A DNA stretch of 64,000 nucleotides from Pholiota molesta (Eukaryota > Basidiomycota > Agaricomycetes > Agaricales > Strophariaceae): positions 1 to 64,000 of the forward strand of contig JACGCK010000113.1 of assembly GCA_014925825.1 (NCBI GenBank), read 5' to 3'. The position numbers and the translations under genes are program-made. The notes under the pieces were generated by a model. The model was not told the DNA's origin. It was given only the letters and a program-made list of their open reading frames with translations, and searched no databases. Of the stretch, positions 23,370-35,265 are shown piece after piece; the first letter of the stretch is position 1, and every line of letters begins with the position of its first letter.

Positions 23370-24007
23370 AGTAGTCGTCTATTAAACAGGTATTTTTTTT
23401 TGCTTGTTCATATTTCGCCGAACTCATATTTGCGGGCAATTGTAGATCTTTCACTCGTCTGGATTGTACATCACCATCTACGGAAGTCAACATCTAAATA
23501 CAGTGTAACAAGTCTACATCCTTTCTTCTATCTCTCTGTTATCTATCTATCTCCCATGTTGTTCTATTCCAATTCCCGTGTTTGTTTGTAAAATTTCTCT
23601 CTTCATACGTCCCTTTCTTGCTTCATGACCTTGATGACGATTTCAACTATCTTACTCTGACGCCTATCATGCCCCGGAACCATTCAGTCTTCAATTATAC
23701 CTTCATATCTTCATTCATATACCACCATTATGACCATACCATCCACTTGTCCAGCTCTGTTCTGCTAGTCTTTCTGGTCTGTTGTTTTTCTGGTATTAGT
23801 ATATAGGATCCATTGCAATTCTATCATTCTTTCATTCGGGTCATCTGATTTATAACATTGTACAGCAAAAACAAAATGGTGAGTTATCAGATATTCGTTT
23901 GATGGTATCACGACGGTAGATACAAAGTAAGTAGTACATTCGTCAATCAGGTATATTGTTACAGCTCAAGCGTCTTAGAGTCGTCAACGCGTCACCTATT
24001 GCAGCGT
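23370..24007. other. Intergenic between convergent genes
   Basis: T-rich sequence with TATCTATC-type simple runs near 23,540. It serves as the 3' flanks of two convergent genes; no exon is seen. Confidence 0.5.
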
Positions 24008-27000
24008 TTAGTATCCTTCGGGTGGAACTGGAGTGGGCTCGATGTTCCAGTAGCTCTCGGCGTACTCATTAATGGCGCGATCGGAACTGAACTTGCCCAT
24101 CTAGAACGTTTTCGACAGGTCAGTATTTTCATGCTCGGCGGTGTACAATTATTTGCATTACCTTGGCGGTCGTTCGAATTGACTTCTTGATCCATTCCTC
24201 CTTGTCAAGATAAGCCTTGTCGACCATGTCGAGAGCAGCGATGTCTATATATGATCCTTCAGATTGGACACAAAAAAGGGAACGATGAAGCGACAAACAT
24301 GAATCGAAATCGTCGGTAAGGAGGTAGTAATCGGATTGTCGGATTGTGTTCAAGAGCCTACGCGATATAATTCAGTACTTAATTCAAGTTGAAAAACGAA
24401 TATATGGCACTTACGGCTCATAAACACCACCATCGCCGAAGACTCCAGCAGATATTTGGTTCAGAACATTCGCCAGCGCTGGGCATTTTTGTTCAATAGG
24501 GATAGGGTGGTAGAGATGTTGGTAGCGGAGGTCCTCGACAGCACTGTTGAATCAGGATTCAGGATGTGGGTAAAGATTGTAATCAGCGAAGTTGAATACA
24601 TACGGAGTCAAGTGTCCGAAGAAGACTGCAATGTATTCATTAGCAACAATCTCTCTTCGTAATATTTTTAAATACAAGCCAACTTACAAACATTGTTCTC
24701 TCCGACCTGAGGTATATTTTGTCAGAACGCGTCATGAACAAGACAAACATGTACGAACCTCTTCAGCAATCTCAATGTTCGCACCATCTAGGAGGAAATC
24801 AACTCGAAATTCATGCATTAGACAAAAAAATACGACATACCAACAGTCCCAAGCAATAACCCTCCGTTCAAGCAGAATTTCATGTTTGATGTTCCCGAGG
24901 CCTCAGTTCCAGCAGTCGAGATGTGCTGGCTGATATCAGAAGCAGGGATCAAGACTTCAGCCAAAGAGACAGAATAATCGGGGAGGAAGTAGAGCTGCAA
25001 GTAGTCTTTTGTGTCCGGGTCTGCATTAATAACGCGTGCGACGTTGACGATAAGGCGGATTGTCTATAAAAAAGGGAGATGAACGGCGTTCAGACAGGAA
25101 GTAAAGTAAATGCATACCAGCTTAGCGATATAATCTATCATACGCAGTGATCAGTAACGAGAGAAAACGGGAAAAGTCGTAAGATGAAACTTACAAGCAG
25201 GAGCAGCCTTGCCAGCGAAAAAGACGACACGACGGTTAACCTTCGCTTTTTCGGCCGCAGTCATCTTCTTCAATGCGAAGTATCTCTGCAGAGAGGTTAA
25301 ACATCACGGAAAGATAAACATGTGATTCTACATACATGAATGACGCCGAGGATGTTCAAACTTTGACGCTAACAATACACATGTGAGTGCTCTTTTACAA
25401 ATTTTGGCAGCGACCGAAAATACCTTATATTCATGGATACGCTAAAATGAAGACGTGCATGAGCTCGACAAGCCAACAATGAAACGAACAAATTCTAAGC
25501 ACCTTGATTTGTACATCAAACATTGCATCAGTACGAATGATGAGTCCAAGAGTAGTCTGCACATAATGGGCCAGGCGTTCCTTGTTACGCTGCTTGATAG
25601 CGGCCCATTTGGCGCGGAAAGCCTTGTCCTCCGCAAAAGGAAGGAGGCCTTCCAATTTCGTAAGGTCTTTCAACCAAACAGGTTTCTGAAGCTTCAATGT
25701 GTTCGTGATCAAAGTACTTAATTCTGGATTGCACTGGAAAAGAGAATAAGGACCGAGTCGTTATAAATTTGAAAAACCTCTCACCTGATCGAGCCAGCGA
25801 CGAGGAGTGACTAATCGAAAAATCGATTAACACCTTAAGTCCCTACTACATATTTTTTAAGACTTACTTCCGTTGGTAACATTGCCGAACCTAATATAGC
25901 TTATGAGAACCTATCCACAGAATTCGGACGCCAAAATGCTTACTTGCTAACACCCTCGAACTCAACGAAATCTTTGAGAATGGTAGTCTGAACGAGTTCG
26001 CTGTGCAACTCTGCAACACCATTGACCTTGCGACTTCCTATAGGTATCGTTCTCAGCATAACTCAAAACTATCACTCGAATCAAAACCTTACCAATACAA
26101 GCTAGATGCGCCATTCGGACTTGCTTAGGCATACCCTCTATCAAAGTATATGCGTTAGATCTGCCGCAATCTTGGAGGTGATAATGAAGTTTACCCTCGA
26201 TTAACGACATCCTAGCCAACCTCTCGCGATCACCTGGGAACTTCTTTTCAACGGCTGAGGAGAAAGTCAATTGTGCGATCATTTCATACAACCGTAAATG
26301 AGCTTACCTTGGAGGAAGAATCTAATACGATTGATAGAATCAGTATTTAGGTCGATCAAATAAATCAAACTAACAGATTCTGCAATTGCGATGTTAGTAA
26401 CCTGATTTCAGCCGATAACTTGATTCACGTACGATATCGTAGATAATTTGCATATGTCTAAGAAAAAGAATTCAGCACGCCTGTCCGATGAGTAGGATAA
26501 GTCGAGCAAACGAACCTTGGGAGAACGTGTTCCATCAAAGGAACAGGCCATTTTTCAAGAGCTTCCTAGATACCATCATCGATCATCAGCTTGCGAAAGA
26601 CATAACAAGCAAATGCACGTACGGGCAGCACAGTGTGGTTAGTGTAGAAGAAGGTATTGGTGACAATTCCCCAGGCGTTGTCCCAACGGAGATCCTCGTC
26701 GTCGATTAGTATGCGCATTAATTCAGGAATGGCAAGAGTTGGATGGGTCTAAATCTCATGTCAGATATGCGTATGCGTTAGGATATGAAAATCCTACATC
26801 GTTGAGTTGAATAGCAACGACTGCAAAAGATCGACATCAACACAAGCTAAAACCGGAAGAAAACGAAGAAAACGTACAGTCAGGGAATTCTTGGATAGAT
26901 TTTCCGAGATTTTTGAAACGACGAAGGATATCTGCCAGACTGGCGGCTGTCCAGAAGCTGCGCGAGCGAATTGAATAAGCAAAGACGAGAGGACGGGTAT

Positions 27001-28529
27001 ACAAACACTCACTATTGTTGTTTCAATCGTAGCTCTTTACCAACTACATGTAATTTTCAGCGGATACTTCGCAGGACACCAACGAAGAAAACTTACAGGA
27101 TCTGTTGAAATTCCAAATTAGAAACAGCTCATTCGAAAACGAATTGAAATGCGACATACGTGTGATCGTTCGGATACAGAACAGAAGTAATGGCCGATGC
27201 GCTGTTCGAAGCTTCGATGGCACCCTCATAGTTTCCAGCTAAAACACAGAAAAAATAAGACTCTTTCCAAGATGACTACAGAAAATTTCCATACCATTGA
27301 ACGAGTTCAAATCAAATCCTCGTTTGGGCTTACTTTCCCAGAGCCTCAGGTTGTTCGTAGTGGGCGTGCTATATCCAGGGATCATGACGTCATAAGCAAC
27401 AGCGAGCACCTCTTGACCTCCCTGCCACACGGCGCGAGGGGTGCCGTCGTTCAGCCTGTCGGCGTGCCCGTAGAACCTAACATCGTAAGTAACGTCAAGA
27501 CGCGGGAGCTCCCATGGGTTCTGGTTGTCCAGCCACGGATCAGGCGCCTGAGGAGATGTTAATAACGGATAAGATATGATTGAGGGGTGTAAGCAAACCG
27601 ACCTCGAGCTGCTCTCCCTCTGGAGAGATAAATTGTTGGAAGATACCGTACTTGTATCTCAATCCGTACCCCCAGACTGGGAGTTCCTGTGAGGCTGAAG
27701 AATCGAGGTAGCAGGCGGCGAGACGTCCCAGGCCACCATTCCCCAAAGCTGCATCACGTTCTTGTTCGAGGATGTCTTCCATGCTGAATCCAAGCTTCTC
27801 AACGCCCTCTCTGAACTTTTCTTTCAAACCGAGGTTCAACAACTTTGAAAATATCATTTAATAAGGCTTTCTTGTGAGCATTCGAATGCATTACCGCGTT
27901 ATCAAGCGTGCGACCCATCAAGAATTCTAGAGAAAGATAGTACGCGCGCTTCGGCGCCTTGCGGGTATATGTAAGCTGGGTATTGTTCCAGTTCACCTAC
28001 GATAGGGAGATAAGTAGCTATATGCAGATCTAATAAAGTTTGTCGTACCAAGAGGTCATCTCGGGCAGATAACGCGGCTGCCTGGTAGGCACCGAGGTCG
28101 TCTAGACAAGTGGGAATGGATGAGCCCCCAGATTAGACATGACGCGCGTAAATCATACCCAAATTGTACGCCTGACGCGCCAAAGATGTCTGAACATGGC
28201 CTACGAAGTTCCTGGTGACATCCTGGACGTCTATGTTGTTGAATGTGAGCATCAAGCAGCACAACGCACAACCAAACTTCAAACACATACCCTTATCAAC
28301 GGTTTTCTGGCCATCCTTCCAAGTCTTCTCGTCACCACGAGGCCATTTATCCTTTCCCGACGCGTCTTTCTCTGGGAGGTATCCTGTATATCATAGAACA
28401 AGAACCGGTTGGGAGTCAGAAATACATCATCATTTTCGTGCGATCGTATCAATCACCTGTGAGAGTACGAGCATGGCGACGCGGACGCGCTGGCTTTCCG
28501 ATGCTCTTGGGATCGATAGTCGAAGTCAT
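24008..28529 (-). CDS. GPH1: Glycogen phosphorylase
   Basis: A cytosolic enzyme that releases glucose-1-phosphate from glycogen using pyridoxal phosphate. The start (cat at 28527-28529) gives [20 protein letters not shown], followed by a short fungal N-terminal arm ([11 protein letters not shown]). Family segments appear in order on many exons: [69 protein letters not shown] and RVAHLACIG-like parts (AHLACIGK), and the PLP-lysine motif [15 protein letters not shown] at about 24,860-24,905. The C-terminus is [14 protein letters not shown]...PPEGY. More than fifteen short introns make it one of the most interrupted genes here. A TATA-like element (CATATAAAGG on the minus strand, near 28,610-28,619) lies about 80 bp upstream. 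Confidence 0.92.
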
Positions 28530-29264
28530 CGCGGACTACGACGGCGACGGCAAGAAGACTAGAATGATGAAGGGAAGAGGGGAAACCGCCAGCATGGCAG
28601 GCGGGGGCCTTTATATGATCATGAGCCATCGTCTAGGCTTCGCAGAACAAGACGTCATTTCACTTGAAAGCTCCCAAATGGGAAATATTTCGCCCAAATT
28701 CCGGGCCGTGCGAGCATTTCCCACTTAAATCACCTGCTTTGATCGAACATCTTGTCCCAATTAGCAAGCCTATAAACATACTTCGCCAGCAGGGCACGTC
28801 AAGGGAGGATGAGTTGGACATCGGATCCGCGTAGGTGCGAGGTCCAAGTAGGGCCGAGTTTCCCGTATCGTGTTAAGATAGACGGGCAAAAAATCAAAAC
28901 CCCTCCGCGCGCTCGTTAGACAAAGCGTACGACCGAATGATTGTCTTGATGCACCTTCAATTCCCGAGCTGTATGCCCTTCCAAGACACTCACTGCAAGA
29001 CTATCTCATGATATGTTATCTGCAGGATGTCCGCGCTATCCGCGCCACAAACACAAACGTGAGAGCACCGAAGCTTCGAACTTCCAGAACTCGAAGTCCA
29101 TTGACTATGTCCAATGTTGAATCTGATCATCCAATCCAATTAACATAGGTTCTATAGGGTGACAGCGGAGCGAAACGGAGGATATAAGAATAGAAGATAT
29201 GAATATTAGCACCACAAAAGCAATAGATGGGAATTAGGGTATACGATAATGCAGCAGGATGGTA
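28530..29264. other. Intergenic; glycogen phosphorylase promoter and 3' flank of the reductase
   Basis: No exon is recognised. The first 100 bp carry the TATA-like element described for glycogen phosphorylase. Confidence 0.5.
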
Positions 29265-30599
29265 TCACGACAAGAGCCCTTTTTGCTTCAGATACTGTTG
29301 GTGTTCGTCCCGATGTGCTCGAACCTGTTTATCCACGGACGAGCGCCATACTGGGATAGCGATCTTCATAAAAAAAGCCATTAGCAGGGCTTCCCCACGG
29401 CACGAAGTGAAACAAGCAAAGCACGCACAAAAGCCACCATATCAAACAACGCGTCCAACAGCCAATTACTCCTCGGCGCAGCCCCACGCGTGCTGGCACA
29501 GAACACGCTCGTAATAAAATCGCCCGTGATATGTGCATTCCCCTTCACCACCCCTAAGCGACGTCAGCGTTAGCCCACACATTCAAAAAACCGAACTTTG
29601 TAGCATAGAAGGATCCGCGTACCCTTATAGAGCGCCTGTGCAGCCTGCTCCGGCGTGACACCTTCATCCGTGCTCTCGATCTTCCTCACAATCTCCGGCT
29701 TCGTCACGTTCTCCTCGTCGAACCCAGGCGTATACATCGTCGCCGGGAAGTAGATGTGCACGTCAATCCCATAGAGCATCAGCTCCGAGTGCAATGTATC
29801 CGCCAATCCTACAATCAATTTGTTGAGTTAATATTGGCTACGATGGAGCAACCCATTTGGAGAACTTACCCCGTAAAGCGTGTTTTCCTGGGGAATACGA
29901 TGCCCAGCCCAGGAAGGACATATAACCCAGAGTAGACGACACAAGGACAATTTTAGCGCCCTTCTTTTTCTCTTTCGCCATTTTCTTCGCGGCAGCCTAC
30001 ACAATCTCAGTCCTCAGTCCAGTCCTTTACAACACCCAGCAACACAAGACAGACGAATGGAGAAAGAACCTACCCAAGCGGTCCAAGCCTGCACCCAATA
30101 CGCATTCGACATTCCCTCCACCAAGTCCCTCTCCTCCATCTCAACGAAGAACATCGGCTTGGAGCTCCCAGCGCACATGAACACCGCGTCGGGCGCCTCG
30201 CCTCCATACGGCTCGCACACCGCGTCGAGCGCCGCAGTCGCCTCAGACCCCGAGGCCAACGCATACGAGTACACATGGAACTTTTGAGCTGGCGATACGC
30301 GTAGTTTCTATGTATAAGTGTATGTGAATAAGCTCGAGCAAACACGTCGATTGCAAGTACTCACCTCGAGCGACTCGAGCGCCTCGTCCAGCTTCTTCTG
30401 ATTCCGCGCGACGATGGAGATGCTCGCTCCCTTCTGCACTAGGATATGCGCTAGAGAGAGCCCCAGACCCGAGCTGCCGCCCGTGATGTAGACGTGCTGG
30501 CACCAAGCGCAAACTAGTCGGTCAGCTGCTCGTTCCGCGCGCCCTGTGCCCGCTCACCTTCCCATCTGGATTCCACTTCTTGGAAAAGAGTCCGAACAT
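29265..30599 (-). CDS. TSC10: 3-ketodihydrosphingosine reductase (TSC10/KDSR family)
   Basis: An NADPH-dependent short-chain reductase of the ER membrane, second step of sphingolipid synthesis (3-ketodihydrosphingosine to dihydrosphingosine). Exon 1 encodes MFGLFSKKWNPDGK. The next exon has the nucleotide motif YITGGSSGLGLSLA, then SIVARNQKKLDEALESLE. Further on are DAVFMCAGSSKP with the NAG-like motif, KIVLVSSTLGYMSFLGWASY and the catalytic YSPGK. The segment YGIDVHIYFPATMYTPGFDEEN is characteristic of KDSR. The C-terminus is ...HRDEHQQYLKQKGLLS after an intron with gtgcgt donor and a gctaatg branch site. Six or so introns. Confidence 0.88.
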
Positions 30600-32242
30600 G
30601 ATAGACAATGGTTAGAGGCTGAGAGGAAGAGGACAAGCCGTACGAGGCACTGCGCGTTCAGATGAGGAAGACATGTCAACAGTTGTGGAGAATGCCGGCC
30701 GCATTACATACGCGCTGCCGTTGATGGCACGGCGCTTAAATTTCGACGCTGCTCGACGGCGAAGGGCATTCGAGGCCGTCCTGTCAACGTTCGTTTCTCT
30801 CTGCTAACATGCCGCCTCTGAAAAATGAATGTGTGGAGGCAGGTCAATATTTAGACACTATTGATGATAATGTGTGCCACCATTCGCATACTGAAATTTA
30901 ATGACGGTTTTGATGGGTTTTCTGAGTTGCTTTTGAGTCACTTTTACTGTCTACCTGGACGATGGCTTTAATAAAATTATTCATCTTGAACGCAAATGAA
31001 AAGTACTGGCTCAATGATGTTGGTCTCTCAAACGAAACAAACTCATGCCTACTGGCTACCTCACCTCTGAAAAGGAACAGAAGATTTGATTTAATCCACC
31101 GATCTTTACAAGGCTCGCGCAATACGTCCTCGAGGATGCGATCCTAAGGCCGTGTAGTTTTGTGGCACCTAGACATCATAAAGTTTATAATCCTCCCGGC
31201 CCTGGTTCCTCCAAGTCGGATCAAGTGAAGGTCATAATTAAACGAGGATAAGCAGCTCTTATCTGTAGACAAAACTTCGGACTAACAATCCCTACCGTCA
31301 TTGTAGGTCATTATCCGTCTAAATAACGTCTTCACTTCCTGGTAACATAATAATCCGACAACTTTGATCGGACCTTGGCTGCCAGTCTAAGCTTTTAACC
31401 AATTGATTTCTTGGGCGCCTAAATTCTTATGGCTTTAACTGGGTCGCATCCCGTCGCAGCGGAGATCTTCAAAAGAGAAAGCGTTTACTCATCTCAAAGG
31501 TTTAGGTATACATATAACAGTTGTCTCCCTATTCCCACCAATGATTACTTCGGATCAATAAGAGTGGAGACGAGCGGAGCAGGATAATCCGCAAGTGCGT
31601 TTCGTGCATGGCTTCCTTTGAGTAAATTTAGTCAGCAGTCCCCACACAACTATTGCAGGTAACTGCTATGGAAGAACTCGCACTGCATAAACGTGTAGCG
31701 TGTACGAGCTGTAAATAACTATAACTTCTCCTTCTCTTGTCAGCCAAAGACCGAGGTCTGAATGTCTATTCAACCTTATAAGTAGTCTATTTCTTCCTAT
31801 TCATTTTCAAAGACCATGTGCGATATGAGAAAACACGCAACGTACACAAGGTTCAAAGAGTAAAGACAGTAGTTTTCTCTATAGGCGTCATAAATCTTCA
31901 TCGACGACGCTAACCAACAATACCGGAAGTATAGCTCCACATCTATTATTCGAACGACTCCAACGTAAAGATATTTTAGGGCTATACCCCTTCTTGGAGT
32001 GACCACCTCTATCTTTCTGCGCATTATTTTTACCGAGTATAGACCATCACTGCGTGTCAACAGCATTGCCGTCTGCGCCTTTTTTTCGCCTGACCGATGT
32101 ATTATTTTGGCCTCGCTACCATGGCCTACGAGAATCATATTCTTCCTGGGATAAACAGTACTTTTTCCGATCCCTCTAGTATAAAAGCAGCTTTGGATCT
32201 CACTATTAAATTCATTCTCTTGAATACCACAAGTAGATCGCT
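30600..32242. other. Intergenic; promoter of the first AA9 gene at its right end
   Basis: No exon is recognised in 1.6 kb. A TATA box (TATAAAAG, 32180-32187) lies about 60 bp before the AA9 start. Confidence 0.5.
32180..32187 (+). promoter_or_regulatory. TATA box of first AA9 gene
   Basis: TATAAAAG lies 56 bp before the ATG. The paralogue at 34.2 kb has TATAAAA at 34125-34131 and a CCAAT box near 34113. Confidence 0.6.
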
Positions 32243-33176
32243 ATGAAGTTATCCAGTCTTATCGCCCTCGCTACGCTGGCACACAGTGCCTCTGCTCATT
32301 GTGAGTTGGTCGATTTTTCGCCTCAACCCAGCTGACCTTAGCACACGCCAGACATCTGGACCACTTTGATTGCTGGCAGCACCACCTCAGGCGCGGCAGT
32401 TCGCCTACCAACCAGCAACTCTCCAGTGACCGACGTGACCTCCCCTGATATCACCTGCAACATAAACACGCCTGCAACAGCCACCGTGAGCGTTCCGGCT
32501 GGAAGCACCGTTGGTTTCACGTTGGACAACACCATCTACCACCAAGGCCCCGCCGCCATTTATCTTGGCCAGGCACCGACCACTGCGGCGAGCTGGGACG
32601 GTAGCGGCGCTAATTGGTTCAAGGCAAGATATTGCGCTATTTATAACCTCTGCAGCTGCGAGATTTATTACATCCCACTTTTGTAAGATTGCGGAATGGG
32701 GCGCCACCTTCAATCCATTCACTTTCACCGATTACGGCGCATCGCAGCTTACTACAACAATCCCAGCCGCTACTCCCTCAGGCGACGTACGTTTTTTCAC
32801 CTATGGCAGGAGCGATTGTATTTCATTCACTGAGCGCATCTTTTTACAGTACCTGGTCCGCATTGAACAAATCGGTCTTCATGTCGTAGGCGCGCCCCAG
32901 TGGTACATCTCCTGCGCTCAAATCACCGTCACTGGTGGAGGATCCGGCAGTCCATCCAAAGTATCGATTCCTGGATATGTCTCCCCTACTGGTGAGCTCC
33001 TGCACAACAGATTTCCAACGCGTGGTTGCTAATCATGCTTGGTAGATCCGGGCTTAACCGTTGATATCTACGACCCCGTACCAACTGCATACACTGTGAG
33101 TGGCTCGTTTTTGAGCTTGATACATCCTATGATATCGTTGGAATAGGTTCCGGGACCTGCAGTCTGGTCTGGATAA
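32243..33176 (+). CDS. AA9 lytic polysaccharide monooxygenase, copy 1
   Basis: A secreted copper enzyme that oxidatively cleaves cellulose. Six exons: 32243-32300, 32352-32623, 32688-32786, 32850-32991, 33046-33095, 33147-33176. The signal peptide MKLSSLIALATLAHSASA is cut directly before His-1 ([10 protein letters not shown]), the N-terminal half of the histidine brace. The second copper His is in DNTIYHQGPAAIYLG, and the axial Tyr is in PQWYISCAQITV. The cysteines in ITCN and SCAQ form the usual disulfide pair. There is no CBM1; the protein ends after the short tail PGPAVWSG. The second intron begins GC instead of GT. Confidence 0.92.
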
Positions 33177-34196
33177 ATGCGATCGCAACAATACTATGTA
33201 GTAGAGTTGGGGTACTCGGATCTAAGAGGCCTCGACATAGCTAAGCTGATGTAGTCTATTATCATGTAGCCCGAAACTTGAAGTAGCTTGATGGACAGTA
33301 TATAAACCATGAATTCATTGTAACCTGAACACCCATTCCGCCAGCACTATCCAGAGCTCCGATTGCGTCAGAAGGCTCATAAGAGAAAGATACTCCGAAG
33401 ATAATTGCAGCCCAAGATCATGTAATATTTGGTCCCTTTCTGCAGTATGTGGGATGTTGGGCGCCTAAATTTGTTGCATGTAATTGGGTCTTTGTGAACC
33501 CTTGTACTTTCGATCTTTGTTCATTGCCCCTGAAATATAGCTTTCTGACTCGATTATTTATATTACCAATGAATCATTAGCTACCTTCTATATCCTCTAG
33601 ATCAGCCTATTCCTTGGATAAACACTTGTGAACGCGTAATGCAAGAAGCTGCAAGGCGACATGCCAAGACTTTCCGCACTATCTTTAGATCAGAGGCAAT
33701 TCTTCAATCATACGTTGAAGAAGGTTGAAGACCATGGCATGCATATGAGCGACAATCTGAAATATTCCACTTGATGTAGTCAGACAGGTTAATAAATTGA
33801 GAATGTTGTTATATACCTTGACAAGTCCAGATTCAAACTGGTAGTTAATCGAGGAAGCTAATTATCGCATCCCATGGTCCACAGACAAACAAATTAAACA
33901 GAGGAAGACGAACTACCTCTCACATTGATTTGAGTGGTCGTCTTGCCTACTCCTAACTTTTCGCCGACTATAGACTCCTACCACATGCGCGGAGGAGAAG
34001 TCGTGTTCCTTTCATCCGCACCTTTGCCGCTCACGCGTATTTTGCATCCCGTTGACCCTGAAAGGTTTAGCGTGAATTAAGATGACGATAATCCTCCATT
34101 GCTTTTCCTGCGGCCAATCTGAGGTATAAAATCTACTCTGAACAGCGTAAAAATTTACATCCTCACCACTTCTTTATATCTCATTTCAGTGTCAGG
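33177..34196. other. Intergenic between the AA9 paralogues
   Basis: No exon is recognised. The right end carries TATAAAA (34125-34131) and a CCAAT motif (about 34114-34118), the promoter of the second AA9 gene. Confidence 0.55.
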
Positions 34197-35130
34197 ATGA
34201 AGCTTTCTAGTATCGTCGGTCTCGTCGCGTTGGCACACAGCGCCTCGGCCCATTGTACGTCGACAATGCCTCTCAACTACACATGCTCCATGCTGAACAT
34301 ATCCGACAGACATTTGGACCACTCTGATCGCTGGTAGCACCACCTCAACCGCGGCCGTTCGTCTACCCGTGTCCAATTCCCCAGTTACCGATGTAACTTC
34401 CAACGATATCAGATGCAACGTAAACCCCGGTGCAGCAACTGATACCGTCTCTATTGCCTCTGGAAGCACCATTGGATTCAAGCTCGACAACACCCTCTAC
34501 CATCTCGGGCCCGCCTCCATATATCTCGGAAAGGCGCCGAGCACCGCGGCCACTTGGGACGGCAGTGGCGCAAACTGGTTCAAGGTACAGATAATAAATT
34601 ATTCATGTATCTTGGGAGGGATTTTCACTCATACTATCGTTAACTGTGCTAGATTGCGGAATGGGGCGCTACTTTCAACCCATTCAGCTTCGCAGACTTC
34701 AACGCCGCACAATTGACCACTACAATCCCCACTAACACGCCCCCAGGCGAGGTAAACCACCCAATACCTCGCACTTTTGTTTTCCTAAATCCTGTTTTAG
34801 TACTTGGTCCGCATCGAGCAAGACGCGCTCCACGTAGCCGGCGCGCCTCAATTCTACGTCTCCTGCGCCCAGATCAAGATCACCGGGTCGGGAACTGGCA
34901 ACCCGTCCAAGGTATCCATTCCAGGATACGTTGCTGCCAATGGTAATCGAATTCTCTCCTAAGTATCCATCTGATGCTTACAATCGTTCTTTTTAGATCC
35001 TGGCTTGACAGTCAACATTTACAACCCTGTCCCCACCGCGTACACTGTAGGTGCTTCGAATCTTCGATGAAAGATCTTGAAAGCTTAATTTTGCTTATAG
35101 GTTCCCGGACCCCGTCCCTGGACTGGGTAA
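34197..35130 (+). CDS. AA9 lytic polysaccharide monooxygenase, copy 2
   Basis: Tandem paralogue of the gene at 32.2 kb with identical intron positions: exons 34197-34254, 34310-34584, 34653-34751, 34801-34942, 34997-35046, 35101-35130. The signal peptide [18 protein letters not shown] precedes His-1 in [10 protein letters not shown]. The second His is in [15 protein letters not shown] and the axial Tyr in [12 protein letters not shown]. It ends VPGPRPWTG with no carbohydrate-binding module. All introns are GT-AG. The shared structure shows a local duplication followed by moderate divergence. Confidence 0.92.
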
Positions 35131-35265
35131 AGCCAGTTGGAGAGTCTTCAATGTTCCATTTTATACGAACTAGTAGCAAAATACTACTTATTGTTACAGC
35201 AACACACGTTGCATTTATCCATTTCGAATTTTTGAAAAAATCTTCCTTTCCTGCCACACTTTGCT

